From positions 19,959 through 83,958 of the forward strand of contig NZ_JAJOIL010000027.1 in assembly GCF_021209385.1 (NCBI RefSeq): a stretch of 64,000 nucleotides of DNA, read 5' to 3'. The notes beneath the pieces are model-generated. The model did no database searches. It saw only the letters and a program-made list of their open reading frames with translations, and was not told the DNA's origin. This document shows positions 63,374 to 64,000 of this stretch, one piece after another. The stretch is from Seleniivibrio sp. (GTDB taxonomy: Bacteria; Chrysiogenota; Deferribacteres; Deferribacterales; Geovibrionaceae). Positions within the stretch are counted from its first letter, which is position 1. Each line of letters begins with the position of its first letter. The translations under genes were made by a program, and so were the position numbers.

Positions 63374-63976
63374 ATGAGTCTCGGACCTATCAAACAAGTA
63401 ATCGGAAGAGCAGTTCCCGTTCCCGGGGACGATATAGACACAGACCGCATCATCCCCGCAAGATTCCTTAAATGCGTGGTGTTTGACGAGCTTGGCGGTC
63501 AGCTTTTTTATGACGTGCGTTTCGACAGCGAGGGCAAATCCATCGGGCACCCCATAGACAAGCCCCAGTTTGTCGGCGCATCCATAATAATATCAGGCGA
63601 TAACTTCGGCTGCGGTTCATCCCGTGAACATGCTCCGCAGGCTATCAAACGCGCAGGCTTCAACGCTGTTATCGCGGGAAGCTATGCCGAGATATTCTTC
63701 GGCAACTGCACAACTCTGGGTATCGTATGCGCCGTGGCTGAAAAGTCCGTGCGCGACGCGCTTATGAAAGAGGTTGAGGCTAACCCTGCGGCTGAAATGG
63801 TTCTCGACGTTGACGGCTGTAAAGTGAAGTTCAACGGCAAAGAATACGCAGTTGAAATCAAGCCCAACGCCAGAAAGGCTTTCCTTGAAGGGAGCTACGA
63901 TTCACTGGCTGAACTTCTCAACGGTCTGCCTCAGGTGAAAGACCTTGAAAAGACTCTGAAATATTCGTTCGTATAA
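63374..63976 (+). CDS. leuD: 3-isopropylmalate dehydratase small subunit
   Basis: 200 residues from ATG 63374, with GGAGG (inside the leuC stop region) 7 nt upstream; a TTG at 63368 is less likely. The swivel-domain motif is DDIDTDRIIPARFLK near the start and NFGCGSSREHAPQAIKRAGF (the conserved GCGSSREHA). Length matches E. coli LeuD (201). The C-terminus is close to the family norm. leuB and leuA are not in the window. Confidence 0.96.
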   Translation: MSLGPIKQVIGRAVPVPGDDIDTDRIIPARFLKCVVFDELGGQLFYDVRFDSEGKSIGHPIDKPQFVGASIIISGDNFGCGSSREHAPQAIKRAGFNAVIAGSYAEIFFGNCTTLGIVCAVAEKSVRDALMKEVEANPAAEMVLDVDGCKVKFNGKEYAVEIKPNARKAFLEGSYDSLAELLNGLPQVKDLEKTLKYSFV

Positions 63977-63981
63977 ATAGA

Positions 63982-64000
63982 ATATAAATCCCCCTTAATC
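63982..64000 (+). repeat. Dispersed intergenic repeat, copy D (cut by window edge)
   Basis: AATATAAATCCCCCTTAATC after the leuD stop matches the second half of the family core seen in copies A and C. The first hairpin and GGGGTGGATTTGATT are absent, so this is a half copy or a derivative. Hairpin 2 would lie beyond the window. Confidence 0.6.

Overview
The window looks like chromosomal DNA of a motile, Gram-negative, menaquinone-using bacterium of moderate GC. The set of families fits the Deferribacterota best (Geovibrio/Denitrovibrio/Seleniivibrio-like). This is an inference from the mix of features: a dnaN-recF-gyrB-gyrA cluster, a 792-residue GyrB with the Gram-negative insert, futalosine-pathway MqnC, LapA/LapB, a large flagellar/chemotaxis cluster with FlhF/FlhG and CheZ, and CIRCE-controlled groESL. 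No rRNA, tRNA, CRISPR array, phage or IS transposase was seen.

Layout. 1-7260 (minus strand): replication/repair block dnaN-recF-gyrB-gyrA with the first third of folD, all overlapping or nearly so. 7261-8411 (plus): an AT-rich divergent regulatory region, then a protein made of two Hfq/Sm domains in one chain, translationally coupled to a small response regulator. 8401-18549 (minus): a ferredoxin gene split by a frameshift in an A7 run, with a C-terminal part that resembles a degenerate corrinoid-protein activator; a YbdG-type mechanosensitive channel; a FliK-like protein; small flagellar-operon proteins; CheR; and a partner-switching set (PAS-SpoIIE phosphatase, STAS protein, STAS-HEAT fusion). 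18666-34182 (minus): the main motility cluster, reading fliR, flhB, flhA, flhF, flhG, a small membrane protein, fliA, cheB, fliM, fliN/Y, cheY, cheZ, cheA(-REC), a small exported protein, an OmpA-family protein and a membrane-anchored nuclease-fold protein.

34308-47186 (plus): mqnC, a GAF histidine kinase, a FapA/DUF342 protein, uvrA, an AMIN amidase, glmU, glmS (with a clear terminator) and a CBS/CorC-type membrane protein. 47183-54416 (minus): a beta-lactamase-fold hydrolase, a membrane protein, mutS, lapB, lapA, a HIT hydrolase, and a sensor kinase with a CxxCH motif in its extracytoplasmic domain. Then a GGDEF cyclase (plus), an MCP with a CZB domain (minus), and groES-groEL (minus) under a perfect CIRCE operator.

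59397-61743 is an AT-rich accessory patch of unrecognised genes. It carries an exact 377-bp tandem duplication that has made truncated copies of two divergent genes. leuC-leuD close the window. A dispersed double-hairpin repeat family occurs at least four times in intergenic sites (about 32.2, 55.4, 61.9 and 64.0 kb).

The most unusual items are the tandem-Hfq protein, the frameshifted ferredoxin/activator-like gene, the 377-bp duplication, the STAS-HEAT/SpoIIE module in the chemotaxis operon, and the CxxCH sensor kinase.
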